A DNA stretch of 64,000 nucleotides, taken from contig NW_026848141.1 of assembly GCF_030411735.1 (NCBI RefSeq), positions 620,001-684,000 on the forward strand. Direction: 5' to 3'. The position numbers were made by a program, and so were the translations under genes. Numbering within the stretch: the stretch's first letter is position 1; each line of letters begins with the position of its first letter. The stretch comes from Phialemonium atrogriseum (Eukaryota > Ascomycota > Sordariomycetes > Cephalothecales > Cephalothecaceae). Under the pieces are notes generated by a model. The model was not told where the DNA came from, searched no databases, and saw nothing but the letters and a program-made list of their open reading frames with translations. Positions 46,904 through 58,327 of this stretch are shown here, piece by piece.

Positions 46904-47444
46904 GTACTGTACAACCACCCGCCGAGGGAGGTACCACTCACATCACTATTTACACTTGGACGGGCTCTCCACTAGGTACATAGTAGGCGCTCAGGCCATG
47001 CCGGCGCAGACAAGCATGTCCCTGTCCCTGACCCTTGGCAGCGGGTTGCTGGCGCTGATGCCCCGTTTATCTTGCTTGTGTTCGATGTGAATCGTGAATC
47101 GCCCAACAGCACACACCAACCTTGTCCTTGTGCCACTCACACCCCTCTCCCACTTGACGGACCCTACCCGGAACCCACAACGTAGTCCAAAACCGTTCCC
47201 ACAAGCCCCGGCCCCTTTGGCGTTTCCCATATCTCATGGTGTCTCTCCTTCTTCCCTTGTACTCCTCGAAATTCACGGCCACACCCCCCTCACCCCCCCA
47301 CCCCGGAATCCCAGATCCAGTACCGTGTCCCAGCAGACTTGTTCGTTTAATAGTCCATGGCTTGGCCCTTGGCGTAGTGAAGACGACCTTGTCCGCACAC
47401 AGCCCCATAATCCAGTCCAGCCCTCGCCTACCTACCCAAGCTGA

Positions 47445-47482
47445 GGGAGACATATAACCCCACCAGCCCTCCCCCCCCCCCC
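47445..47482 (+). promoter_or_regulatory. TATA-like site and C-rich run before the FlbD-like gene
   Basis: ACATATAACC at about 47450-47459 resembles a TATA element and is followed by a C12 run at 47471-47482. From there to the ATG at 47791 there is no other ATG, consistent with a roughly 300-nt leader. Assignment as core promoter is inference. Confidence 0.4.
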
Positions 47483-47790
47483 GGTGGAAGCCTCATTCTC
47501 AGCATCAAAATATATCATACCGATACTTCCACCCTCGCGCTTCCCCCTGGACTTGTTTCTTCAGTTCACAACCGGATTTGCTACTCTCCTGACAACATCA
47601 TCTTATCAACTTACTCTACTTCTCATCCCGACCACCAACGTTCATCATCTCTACCCTTATACTACGCTCGAGGATCGTCTTTCATACCTTGGACCAGTAA
47701 AGGACCTGTCTTTCTATTTCCAGGACCGCAATTCCGGCGACAGATCAGAGAATCCACTTGAATCTGGCAAACTCCGAGCAGGACGCCACC

Positions 47791-48717
47791 ATGTCGTCAA
47801 CTCGCCAAAAGAGAGGCCCATGGTCTCAAATGGAAGATGCCATCCTCATGAATCTGATACAGACTCAAGGGGCATTCAACTGGGTGCGAACATCACAGCT
47901 CCTTGGAACGAGAACAGCAAAGCAATGTCGAGAGCGGTACCACCAGAACCTCAAGCCTTCGTTGAGGCACTACCCCATCACACCAGAGGAAGGCATGCAG
48001 ATTGAACAGTTTGTTCGCCAGTTCGGGAAGAGGTGGGCTGAGATCGCAAGATTGCTCCCTGGTCGCAGCGACAACGCGGTCAAAAACTGGTGGAATGGGA
48101 GCCAAAACCGCCGGAAGAGGATGGATACCCGGCAAGCCGTCCGCATGAACGCAGCATCGTACGGCGAGAGGATGGCCATGCCCACCCAGGAGACGTCGGC
48201 AGCCATGACCATCCCTAGAACACTACCCCCTCCCGGTGCAGGCCGGCCATTACCACCACCCCCAATCCTCTCGGTTGAGTTGCGTGACCGGAGCTACGGC
48301 GTCGAGACACCACTCCCCTCACCAGGAATCCACTCCCCATTGTCGGATATGACCCCGTCTCTGTCAGACTCGGGTTCGCATTACGCAATGTCCCCGGAAA
48401 GCTACACCATGCGCTCTCCCGCCACTCAACTCCCACCCTTCAAGATCCAAGTTCTCCCGTCTCCGAGGGCATCACTGTCTCCTATTGACAACAAACTGCC
48501 TCCTCTGAGAGCCATCACTTCACCCATGTTCGCCAGCGCAGAGCCCTCCCAGAGCCTGCCCCCGATAGCTTCTTCCCGGCCCGAGTATTACTCGCCCACG
48601 TCACACCTACCTACTGCTCCCAACTCACCGGTAGGGCTTCAGGAAGTACCGCTGCGGAAGACCAACCAGGAAGTGAGCAGTACAACACGGATTGCTGTTG
48701 GCTCACTGCTTGGTTAA
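47791..48717 (+). CDS. flbD: FlbD/Rca-1-type two-repeat Myb transcription factor
   Basis: Single exon, 308 residues. The start at 47791 has a strong context (GCCACCATG), and no ATG precedes it in the leader. Two Myb DNA-binding repeats fill residues 8-110: repeat 1 has Trp11, Trp31 and Tyr50 in RTAKQCRERYHQNLKPSL; repeat 2 has RWAEIARLLPGRSDNAVKNWWNG (Trp82, Trp100 and Trp101). The pairing and the GPW/QCRERYHQNLKP wording match the FlbD/Rca-1 group, which controls the start of conidiation and hyphal differentiation in Aspergillus and Neurospora. The rest is Pro/Ser-rich and has no other domain, as in FlbD. Orthology is inferred from the Myb region and overall length (FlbD is also about 300 residues). 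Expression is probably developmental, by family analogy. Confidence 0.85.
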   Translation: MSSTRQKRGPWSQMEDAILMNLIQTQGAFNWVRTSQLLGTRTAKQCRERYHQNLKPSLRHYPITPEEGMQIEQFVRQFGKRWAEIARLLPGRSDNAVKNWWNGSQNRRKRMDTRQAVRMNAASYGERMAMPTQETSAAMTIPRTLPPPGAGRPLPPPPILSVELRDRSYGVETPLPSPGIHSPLSDMTPSLSDSGSHYAMSPESYTMRSPATQLPPFKIQVLPSPRASLSPIDNKLPPLRAITSPMFASAEPSQSLPPIASSRPEYYSPTSHLPTAPNSPVGLQEVPLRKTNQEVSSTTRIAVGSLLG

Positions 48718-51700
48718 GGAATTTCGGAACGTTGGAGAGAACAGAGAGAAGATGGTCGGCACCCAGGGGGGTCTTGATCAGGCCGATGCGGCCAGAGAGC
48801 AGTTGCCATGACGAAACAGGCATATGGCGCCGGAAGAGCACAAAATCATTTAGGATACCCATTTCCCTTTCACAACCGCTCTGCTCTCGAAGCAGGCTCG
48901 AGAAGCTTTCTCTATATATCTTTGTGTGCACTTTCCGGCATAATGTATCGTGGAGGAGACGGGGCCTCTGTGGCCTACCGCTTACATCAGGCGGCGTTTT
49001 CTATGTCATTTCTGGTGTATATCGGTCTCGGGAGGAGGCGTGGCTGTTATGATGGGTTCACGATAGTCTGGAGGCAAATCTGTCAAGGAATATAATCTAA
49101 ACCAAAAATGTTCACACATCTGTCTACGTCCAACAGCCAGCGTCTTCCAGTGTACCCAGAAAATCAATGCTCCTGTTACCAGTGTCGCCAACTAACCGTT
49201 GGAATGGCGAGCACCCTCTTCGTCGCTCGGTGTACGAAGCGGAAAGCCTCAACATTCAGGTCTGGTGGGCTTGGGCTTGGCAGGCGAAATATTCCCAACA
49301 AACAAGCAACGAGCCAGTCGGCACGGCGAAGGAACCAACAACGAATCATGATTTGCACTATTTTGACAAGCCTCTTCCTCGTCTTGTCAGATACGTCAGT
49401 TCGCGATCGTCGCAGGGGGGTTGAGCTTGAGATTTCCGATCCCACATGGTAGAAAATGTGATATGATATGATTTAATTACCGTACGGGATACGACTGTAC
49501 ACATATTGTAGAGTAACAGGGGGGGCTGGGCTAGGGTTGGGTGCCAAGTCTCCGGATCTGGACGGCTCGACCTCAGTTGGGTGACACCCGATTGCCAGAT
49601 GCGGGCCCCAGGCTCACAAGAGAGGAGCCCGTCCTCGGCGCAATTAGGGTTTTTGGACGAGTGATCGCCAACGGGGGACATGGGATGCGGCGTCTATTGG
49701 GTAGATCGCAATTGACGTTCTCGGCGAGGAATCGGGTTGTGATCTACATCGACGATTTCCTTTCTCTGCTCGTGGATTGGCGTGCTTCTCTTTATCCAAA
49801 TCAATTGGTTCGTGACTTATTTGGTTTACCGTTACGTCGTTGGCCTGTCCCTTCCCTTTCCACTTGTCCCTTTCTGGGCCTAGGGCAAGCAGCTACTGAC
49901 CTTTCCTGTTCCCTTGCTCAAAGTGGTCTCGAAAACCTGCGACCGACTCAGGATCGGGTAAGGCCACGGTGCCCCAGCCCGTTGCAAAGGCACGCCAGAG
50001 AGATTAGCGTAGGCACAGATCCTGGCCCGGCTGAGTTGTTTTTGTTTTTCCATTCCAGTGGCGCTCCGCGCCGAAGCCACTGAACTGGGTGGGCGGTGGC
50101 TGAACGTAGTGCGAAAAAGGAAAAAAAAGAAATCAATTGCAACGGGCCGGGGTGCGGCGGTTCCCAAAGCAAACCCCGAAAGGGCTGATCACCAGAGTCG
50201 CAAGCTATGCAACGCGGCATCCTCCGAGCAAGGGACAGAATCGGCAAGGGAAAGATATATCGACAATCGTTGCCAACATCGGAAATAAGCGGGCCGCGAA
50301 TTCTTGGTTTTTATTTCATTCCCCCTCGTAAGGTTCATCTACGCATGTAGTCTTCAGCCGCCTGCCGGCGATGAACAGGGGGAGGGGGATGAGCAAAGTT
50401 GAGCAGGGGGTGTGGTTAGATTTGCAAATCACCAAAACCTGGGAACGCTCAGGTCTGCCAAACCTTGCGGCATGCTGAAGGCAACTCCACTCGAAAGCAA
50501 CAGAGCAGAGGCCGCCTCTCCTCCCGGAAGGAGATAATTACACAAGCGAGGCGACCCCTTCCCTGCGATCAGCGAAAGGGAAGTACGAAAAACGGGAAAC
50601 GGGCGCTTCAAGGCGATCGACCTGGGCCCGGCCCTGCACAAACCAGGAGCCGGACTGGCGGATCAGCGCTCAGCGAACCTTTTCTGTGGTGCCGGGCGGG
50701 ATCAGTGTGACCCATGTAACCCTGTGGTTCCCACCGCTGGGGAACTGGGGGGACACATCTCAGTTATACATAGGTAGGCAGGTATGTGCACGCAAGGTAC
50801 AGTACATCTGTACCTTCGTACATATACGACGTACCACTACCTTTTTCAGGCATGTCATAGTATCAGCACATAATCGACGACGGGTGATCTCCAATCGACG
50901 CCAGCGCCAACGACTAGCCCCCTTTCAACTTTTCAATATACTACATATGCGCAATCTCTCTCGCCCATTTTGTGTCATGATCGACCATCTGACCCGTTCT
51001 GCTCCTCCTCTACACTTCGGCCCATTCGATGGTGACAGATGCGGTCATGACGCACAAGTATACATGCAATTGTATTTATGTACCTACTAAGCTTGGGTGC
51101 ACCATGCACACCTTAAGTTACCTCGTACGTGGGGGAGTGCGTTTGCGGGGGAGACCCTGCCAGGTCGCCGACCTCGCCTCCTTTACCGGATTCGGTAACT
51201 CTCTTTTTCGTCCCCTGTACGCCAAGCTATATCCACCGCTCCCCACCCCTCTGGCCCCACTTCACCGAGTCACCGGGGCACAACCTTTTGACGGCGCTGC
51301 CCGAACGGTGTAGGCTGGCGTGTGCCGGCTACCAACAGGAAGGAATTGATTTTGTGCTTGGGCGGCAGATCGCGTTCCCAGGGCAGCGGAATCGAAATGT
51401 GTCGGTGCAGACAGAGACTCGGAACCTGTTGGTTGATCATGGATCATCCCTTCCATCTCGACGAGCACTCCCAGAAAACCTATTTCTTGGCAGGTTACCA
51501 CTACGTATAAGTTACGAGTCTTCCGGTTCTTGCAACTCGACTTCCTAGCCGCTGACTATGCTAACTACCCCGTCAAGCCGTTGCTGCCGGATGCGGATGC
51601 GGGTCCTTAAAGCTATCCGTCGACTCTCGCGTGGGAAACGCGGATGAGTTCCATGGCTATACCGTCTACCAGAAGCCGAGCCCTTAATGGTATTCGGACG

Positions 51701-54700
51701 CCCCTTCGTTCTTGCCACCTGCCTCCCATGCGTTGTATCGTCCCTGTATAACCCTCTAGCTTCACACATGCTCGGGTCCCGGAACCATCGTGCGCCACAA
51801 GAGAGACATATTGGCCCATATATGCTCAGTAGTTACGTGCTAGAAAGCATCTGCTGCGTCGTTTCCCCACCGTTACTTAATCACGCAGGTTGGAGCAAAA
51901 ACGGGGTCTTCCGCAAGGTCACTCGCTACGTTTGTGACCAATCACCCCAGGGTGTGCCGGTGACCAAGTGAGGTGAGGGAGGGCGTAGGACCTACCGCGA
52001 GAGCTATGCGTACATGGTAGGAGGAGGCCGTGTGGCTTGAAAAGTCCCCTGAGCCTCGACCACGCCATGGGCTCCTTTCTCAATATTACCTGCGGGGTCT
52101 TTGCTGGTGCAGTGGGCGCCCAGAGATATTGCTTCTTGTATCATCACCAAGGTAAGGCGTTCGTTTTTTTTTTGAAAAAAAGGGCAGTTGTGATGCTGCT
52201 GGTTCGAGGACCCATCTTGTTGTGTGACTCCATATCCTGAATTCCGTCTGTTCTATCACAGCCAAGGAGTCGGACCACTCAAAGGTCCCCCTCCTCTGGC
52301 GTCTTGCCATTAAAATGAGATAAAATTCCCCTCGGGAATATGCTCATGCCCTACGGATTTATCGAGTCGAACTCGAGAACAAAGATGCATGGTTCCGTCC
52401 CTTCCCCTCAGGGAACAAACCTTAAACTGTGTTTCTCCGGCGAAAATGCATGTCTTACTGCTGTGGTTCCATCTCAGGAATGTTGCGATTAATTCGGTGG
52501 GTATTGTCAGGCAATGTGTAAGTTCCACACAATGTATAAATACAGAGACAGAACATCTCTTGATTCGGTTCTATACCAAGCTCGGGCTGTTGGGGACTTT
52601 CTCTAGATAAATGCTAAGAATCTGACCAAATGTATGAAACAATGACTTCCATCGATCCCCTCACAGCAAGTTCTCGCAGGGATGGATATCACTTCTTAAG
52701 GCAAGACTAACGCATGAGGCGGAATAGGCCGCTGCTCGCACGACTGAGTTTCATACCAGTCCACCCCAGGTATCTACTATAGAGCCAGACAAACCTAGGC
52801 GATTCTGCTTCCCTTTCCCCGCCCCCATGCCACCCCGCATCCACGAATGTATGAGAAGAGATTCCATCACAATGGCCGTCTCACGACTAGTCATACGCGT
52901 GTCCGTGCACGTAACCATACCCAGCTGAGAGCACAAGTTAGAGGAGGATAATGCACGATCTATGGATCATAACCAGATCGTGTTACTGTAACACAACCGT
53001 GTACGCCAATGTCACGACCCTCTCTCTGTGAAGCCATCATTAACCCTGCTAGGGCTACCAGCTGCAACCAACCAAAACCATAAAACCATAATGCCTCCTA
53101 TTTCCTTTACCTAGCTAGCCGCCACGGCGAGACTACCGAGGTATTGGTATTTGGCCCCAAGACACGCTGGCAGGCAATATTCCCTACTAACCATGAAGGT
53201 GGGACCAGACTGCTATACCAACCCCCCACCCACCCGAGAGTACGGACTTGGGAAGTAAAAATAGAGGCGGTCGACCTGAAAAATGCGAGCCATGCCATCC
53301 GTCACCACTAGTGCATCCCAGCGTGGAGTTAGACCACCTTGTGAAGAGTGGGACGATGAGGGCGCTGGTCTGGAGAACAAGAACTCGTCCCAACGGGAAA
53401 CCTTCACGTAATAATCAACGGGAAACCTTCACGTAATAATGCGGACCCAATTCCTTCGGATGCCTGCCGCCTGACTATGGAACCCAAGAGGTAAAACACC
53501 TATGCGGTCGAGTAACCCACCTTCGCTGACGCCGAGTTGGGTCGAGGTGCAGGACACATTCGAACTGGACCACCCTTTGTGACCCCACCCGAAATTACCT
53601 TCAACAATAGGGGAGAGCATGCAGGTCGGCTTGCTTGCATCGATGGGGGTAGTTCAGTCTCTTTGCCTGGTGGGGGGAAGAATCCCAAAATTGTCATGAA
53701 ATATCAGCTGGTGAGGGGCAAACCGAGTCAGTACCGATAGTCTCGTGTGTAGAGTACATCTCCTCCACAGACCCGGCGATCTGGACCAACCGTTTCGGCT
53801 ATCGAGTTGTGGATGGTCTTCTATCTTTACGTAACGAAGTACCAGTAACCACAGGCCGGATCCTTATCGGCACCGAATCTACAGCGGTTTCCGCGCTATT
53901 TGGGTACAGGCTACCTGCAAATTACGCATACGCCAGTCCGCAACCGTGTAGGCCACGTGGGATTCTCGCACTAGCGGTTCCCTCACCTGAACTAAAACCC
54001 TCCTTGGCGGGGTGGAGGACTTCAACGACTTTTGCTGACTGACTGGGAAAAAGGGTGGCCCAGCCACCAGTGCGCTAAAATTCCGGGGCCTGCACTTTGC
54101 CCCTGCCGACAAAGCTATCGCTTAGCTTTGCCAAAGTGGTCTGAAAGTATATGACCAGAACCCACTTGCCATACTTTTGGCCGTCTGATCATGGCGGACC
54201 GCTAGTTCTTCTTTTGGGGGTTTGGCCGGTCTTTTTTCATGTGAGCCCCTATGTGCAGTGCCTGTGCCGCAGCTTTGGTTCATAGAGATACATACATAGC
54301 ATGGAAGATATGTGGGCGGGTTTAGTCATAACGGTACATAATCAACGCGGGGGCGCGGAAAGGCGGAAAGCAGGGGTTAAAGGGGGGTTTGGAAGAAAAA
54401 AAGGGATTAGAGAGGCAGAAATGGATTCCTCCCATGGAAGGTGCAGAATTACTCAGCTATGTGAAGATGATTAGACGAGTGCGAGTCCCACAATCTCCAT
54501 GCAAGAGAGCAAGAGCAGCCATGCTAATGCAGCGTGTTTTAGTCTGGGTTCGCCCTTAACGGTCACTACTGCAGACATGGCTGGGGTGCAAGGTTTGGGT
54601 GTGGTAGCCTGTTGACCGCCTACTGGCGCTATTACGCTCACCCAAGAATCCGTCGCAAAGCCAACGGGCCCGGCATCTCGGCGAGGCTAGTCCATCCCAT

Positions 54701-54871
54701 CCATTTATGTGTGCTACGTTCCAGAGCCATGATCCTGGTACGGCAAGTACTTTTGTACGGCGGGTCTCCCCCGAGGGCCGTGAAAAGTCAATCCCAGACC
54801 CGAGGTGGACTGATCCGAATCAAGGGATGGAATGACTGAACACACCACCCTCGAGGGAAACAACAGCCGGA
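48718..54871. other. Gene-poor region
   Basis: About 6.1 kb with no supportable gene. Frames reach about 180 codons (49541-50083, opening at GTG) but have no recognisable domain, and I found no conserved exon fragments. It contains a 25-bp perfect tandem duplication at 53391-53440 and ACCT/AGGT motifs near 50770 and 51080. Confidence 0.45.
53391..53440 (+). repeat. 25-bp perfect tandem duplication
   Basis: 53391-53415 and 53416-53440 are identical; the unit starts CAACGGGAAACC and ends CGTAATAAT. Intergenic. Confidence 0.92.
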
Positions 54872-57317
54872 TCAAGTAGTGCAGCTTCCACCGGGTGCCA
54901 GCCGAGATTGCTTGTCCTGCTCTCTCTTGTTCCCTCTGGCCACGGCTCGAGCTGCCGCGATGCGCGCAGCATTCCCTGCGGACTCCGTCCCACCCATGCC
55001 TCCTGAAGCTGTGAGACCCTGACCCACCTGCGACGGGGAGGCCGTTGTCACCGGGGCTGCCCCCGGCAGCTTTTGTGGAGCATCAGATGCTGCTCGCGAT
55101 GGCACCCTTGCCGGCTGGCGGCTTGGGCTGTCTACGACCACCACTCGTAGGGAAGAACTAGCGAGGACGTCCGGTTGCGGCGACGCAACGGTGTCACGAC
55201 TACTGGCGTTGTTCCAGCCACCAGCCCCGCCATCTCCACCAGCTCCACTAGCACCACCTCGTCCAGATCCCTCCCTCCGAACGCCGAGCCTGCTTCTCGC
55301 CAAGTCATCCTTATGTAGGGTAGACTGCCTATTTCCCACGTGAATGACCGACCCGGTTGACGTAGATGGCGTCATGTCGTAACAAGCTGAACTCGTGGTG
55401 GTGGCGGACCCTGAGCTGCCTGAACTAATATTCGGGCCTACTTCCGATGTTGGTTGTTGGGTCGCGGTCTCTGTCGCAGCGGCCGGCCGTAACCTCTCGG
55501 AAGAGGACACAAAGCCAGTCACCAACGACAACAGACCCGCTGCCCTAGCTGTCAGCGTGCTTGTATCGTCTGTCGACGGGGCTGCCGCTCTAGCCCTCTC
55601 GGCTGTCGAATTTTGGTCCCCAGATAGGAGTACCGGGGGTGTGACGGACAGGATCTCATCATCGCCGGCGTGGAAGGAGAACCTCCGGACTTGTTGGTTC
55701 TCCATATGCGGCTGCGCACGAGAGGAGTAGCCTTCGCCTTCTGGACCCGCCCCTTGTCTGCTGGTCTCTCCTCCTTCGCCAGGGCTCCAGTTACCATTGG
55801 TGAACCCATTCCACACCGTGTAGCCAACTGTATTGATCGGCGGGCTGCTAGGTCTGCCCTTCGTATCGGCATCTTCCATAGTCCTGTAGACGCTCGTCAC
55901 ATGCTCACCGGAGTGACCCAGGCCCCCAGTCACCTCTTCCGTGTCCTGGCCAGCCTTTCTCTCCTGTGGTTGTGATGCGGCTGACTCGGTGCTCGTGCTA
56001 GAGCTCGACGGGGAGGAGTCGATGCCCATTTGATACTGGAGGTGACGCCCTGACTGAAAAGCGGTCTCTGACTGTCCTGACCGGGTATTGGCTTGGATGG
56101 ATGACTGGCTTCCTGGTGGGAGGTACGTTGTGCTCCTCTGCCCCAACTCCGGAGTCTGCTCTCGCGTGACCTCGGGTCTCGTCTCCCTGTATTGCACGAG
56201 CCTTCGGCGATGCTCGCGGGTAGAATCGTCCTCTTGCTGCAGCCTCTGGCTCATTTTGATATCCTGGTCAGGATTTAGAGTCCGTGGGATATGGTCTAGG
56301 GTGACATGTTAGAATGGCCTTGCAGGGGGGTTAAGTGCGCGGCATACCTATGGTTTTGAACGAACCTCTCGTCCTGGGGATCCCAACCCTCTGACTCTGC
56401 GGTTCAATCTGGTAATTTTCTTCTGCAGTCGTGCCGTTAGCTCCGAACTCCTTTCTCTCCAACGGAGTCATAGACAAGGCCCATGACCACTCCGTTTCGA
56501 CAATCGCCATACCTTCATCATCCTGGGAGCTACTCAGTCTCTTGAGCCGCTCCTGGAACCCTTTTCTCGCCCCCCTATCCACCAGGCTGCCACTCCTCGC
56601 CAGCACCACGGTCTCCATCCCATCCCTACTAGTCCTAGCAATGACGAGCTCCAGCCTCCGCACCTCAGCCCGGTACGCCTCCTCCCTCGCGGACCACTCC
56701 TCCGCGACGGCCCGGAACTCCTCCCGCTCCCCACCCATCAGGCGCCGCAGCTCGGCCGCCTCCTCCCGGGCCTCGGCGACGCGCCGCCGCAGCTTCGCGT
56801 ACCCCTCGATCAGCGCCAGCACGTGCGCGTTGTAGTGCACCGGCAGCGGCACCAGCGCGTCCCGCTTCGTCATCATGGCCACCTGCAGCGCCTCCACCAC
56901 CATGTCCAGCGACGGGCTCTGCCACGTGCGGTCGCGGTCGCGGACCACGGCGGCGGCGGCCACCTCCTCATCGAGGGGGGCGCTGTCGGTGCCGCCGCCG
57001 CGACCGCCACCGCCGTCGGTGTCGACGGTGCTGTCCGTGGTGGTGGTGGTGGTCGTCGTCGGGCTGTCGGCGGTCGGCGTGGGGGACGGCGTGGCGCCGC
57101 CCGGCCTGCCCTCCCGGCCGCTGCTGGGTCCGAGGTCCAGGCTGAGGAAGCTGGACACGCGGTGCACGGGTCCATGGGGGCCGAGAAGCCGCATCGACGA
57201 ATATGACTGGCGGTGGCGGAGCTCTCCGGGGAGATCCCCGTCGTGTTCGGGGCCCGCTGGACGGGTCGGGCTGTGGGGGCGTTGCCCGAGATTTCGGAAC
57301 CATCCCAGGTCCGCCAT
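54872..57317 (-). CDS. Coiled-coil protein with large disordered tail, uncharacterised
   Basis: Minus strand, exons 57317-56348 and 56295-54872; 2394 nt, 797 residues. Donor GTATGC and acceptor CACCCTAG give a continuous frame (TFKTIG joined to DHIPRTLNPD). The first part is Pro/Gly/Thr-rich and includes a run of eight Thr. Residues about 135-240 are the ordered core: SPSLDMVVEALQVAMMTKRD, HYNAHVLALIEGYAKLRRRV and an Arg/Glu coiled coil (EAREEAAELRRLM... EAYRAEVRRLELVIA). The rest is long and polar, rich in Ser, Gln, Thr and Gly. No catalytic or DNA-binding motif is recognised and no family name can be assigned. The gene looks real because both exons join in frame and the codon use is GC-rich like its neighbours. 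Confidence 0.72.
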
Positions 57318-58327
57318 TGTTCAGATACTGGAGACGAGACGTTGACGGGGATTTGGGTTGGAATGATTCTGCTAGATATGATGATCAAGGGGTGGACATG
57401 GCCATGCGATCGAGATGAGATGGGCGAACTTCGGCTGCTCGACCCGAGAGAGGTGTGAAGGCTCGGAATTTGTGTCGATTGACAGGGTAGACACATTCAA
57501 TGCGGATGGGAGTGAATGAAATTCAGCGGGCCTCGTTTGGGTTGGTACCTAGGTCAGGGAGCCAGAGTGACGAGACGGACGCGCCAGACCACAATGCTTG
57601 TTTGTTTTGTTTCTGTCACCAAGGGAAGGCATGACACAGTTTGTATTTCACGTATGCCTGGCTCACCTTTCACTCATATGGTGACCGAGCAACGGTTCAT
57701 CACAACAAAATTGCCGGCCATTAGAGTTGAGCGTGACTTTGCCTAGATACTTGACCTGCCAAGCTCGTTCAGATTACGAGCCCTATCAGGTCGTTCAAAA
57801 GCGTCTATTTCGGGATCCGTCGACTGACATCTAGCAGCCTATCGGCCTCTACCTGATCTCGGCGTGGGAGTTCGCTCGCAGGGCACGCCAATCCTCTCGT
57901 CACTTGCACCTATGTCCTGGTCAACCCGATATCGTGGTTCCTCAGGTAAGATCTGGCATACCATTCCCTATCCCGCAACCCGAGCATATGCCGGGAAGGG
58001 TTCCGATCTCCATTAAACCAGTAGGGAGTGCCACTTGCCAAACTCGTGTAGGTGGTGAAAGAGCGTTTGCAGTCGCAGTCGTTGTTTTGGCAAACAGTCA
58101 AATCTACATAACGACGTACCCTGCATGATATCTCGATTGAGTCTCGAGACACCGTATCAGGGAATCGAATCATCGCAACGTGAATCCCCGAGGCTGCAGA
58201 GAAACAACTATAATGGGACTGATTAGAACGGAAGATCCATCGATACGTAATGCCGTAATACTGAGCGGGCAAGGCAAAGGAAACGAGCCGTCGACTTACC
58301 GCGGAATCGAGTCTGCGAGAGGTAGAC
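57318..58327. other. Intergenic, coiled-coil gene and NCBP3-like gene
   Basis: About 1 kb between two minus-strand genes: it should hold the coiled-coil promoter and the NCBP3-like 3' region. A GGTACCTAGGTC motif lies at 57544-57555. No gene recognised. Confidence 0.45.

Larger units (their letters stand above)
40337..47790. other. Gene-poor region upstream of the FlbD-like gene
   Basis: About 7.4 kb with no supportable gene. Contents: a T15-G-T11 tract (41493-41519), a GA-rich block (about 42402-42430), a C12 run at 47471-47482, and repeated ACCT/AGGT palindromes at about 43347, 45871, 46062-46140 and 46869-46903. The last part is the promoter and leader of the Myb gene. Open frames of up to about 150 codons lack domains. 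Confidence 0.45.

Noticed and set aside
49541..50083. 180-codon plus-strand frame in the gene-poor region
   Set aside because: It begins at GTG, has no domain, and I found no supporting exon or conserved motif.
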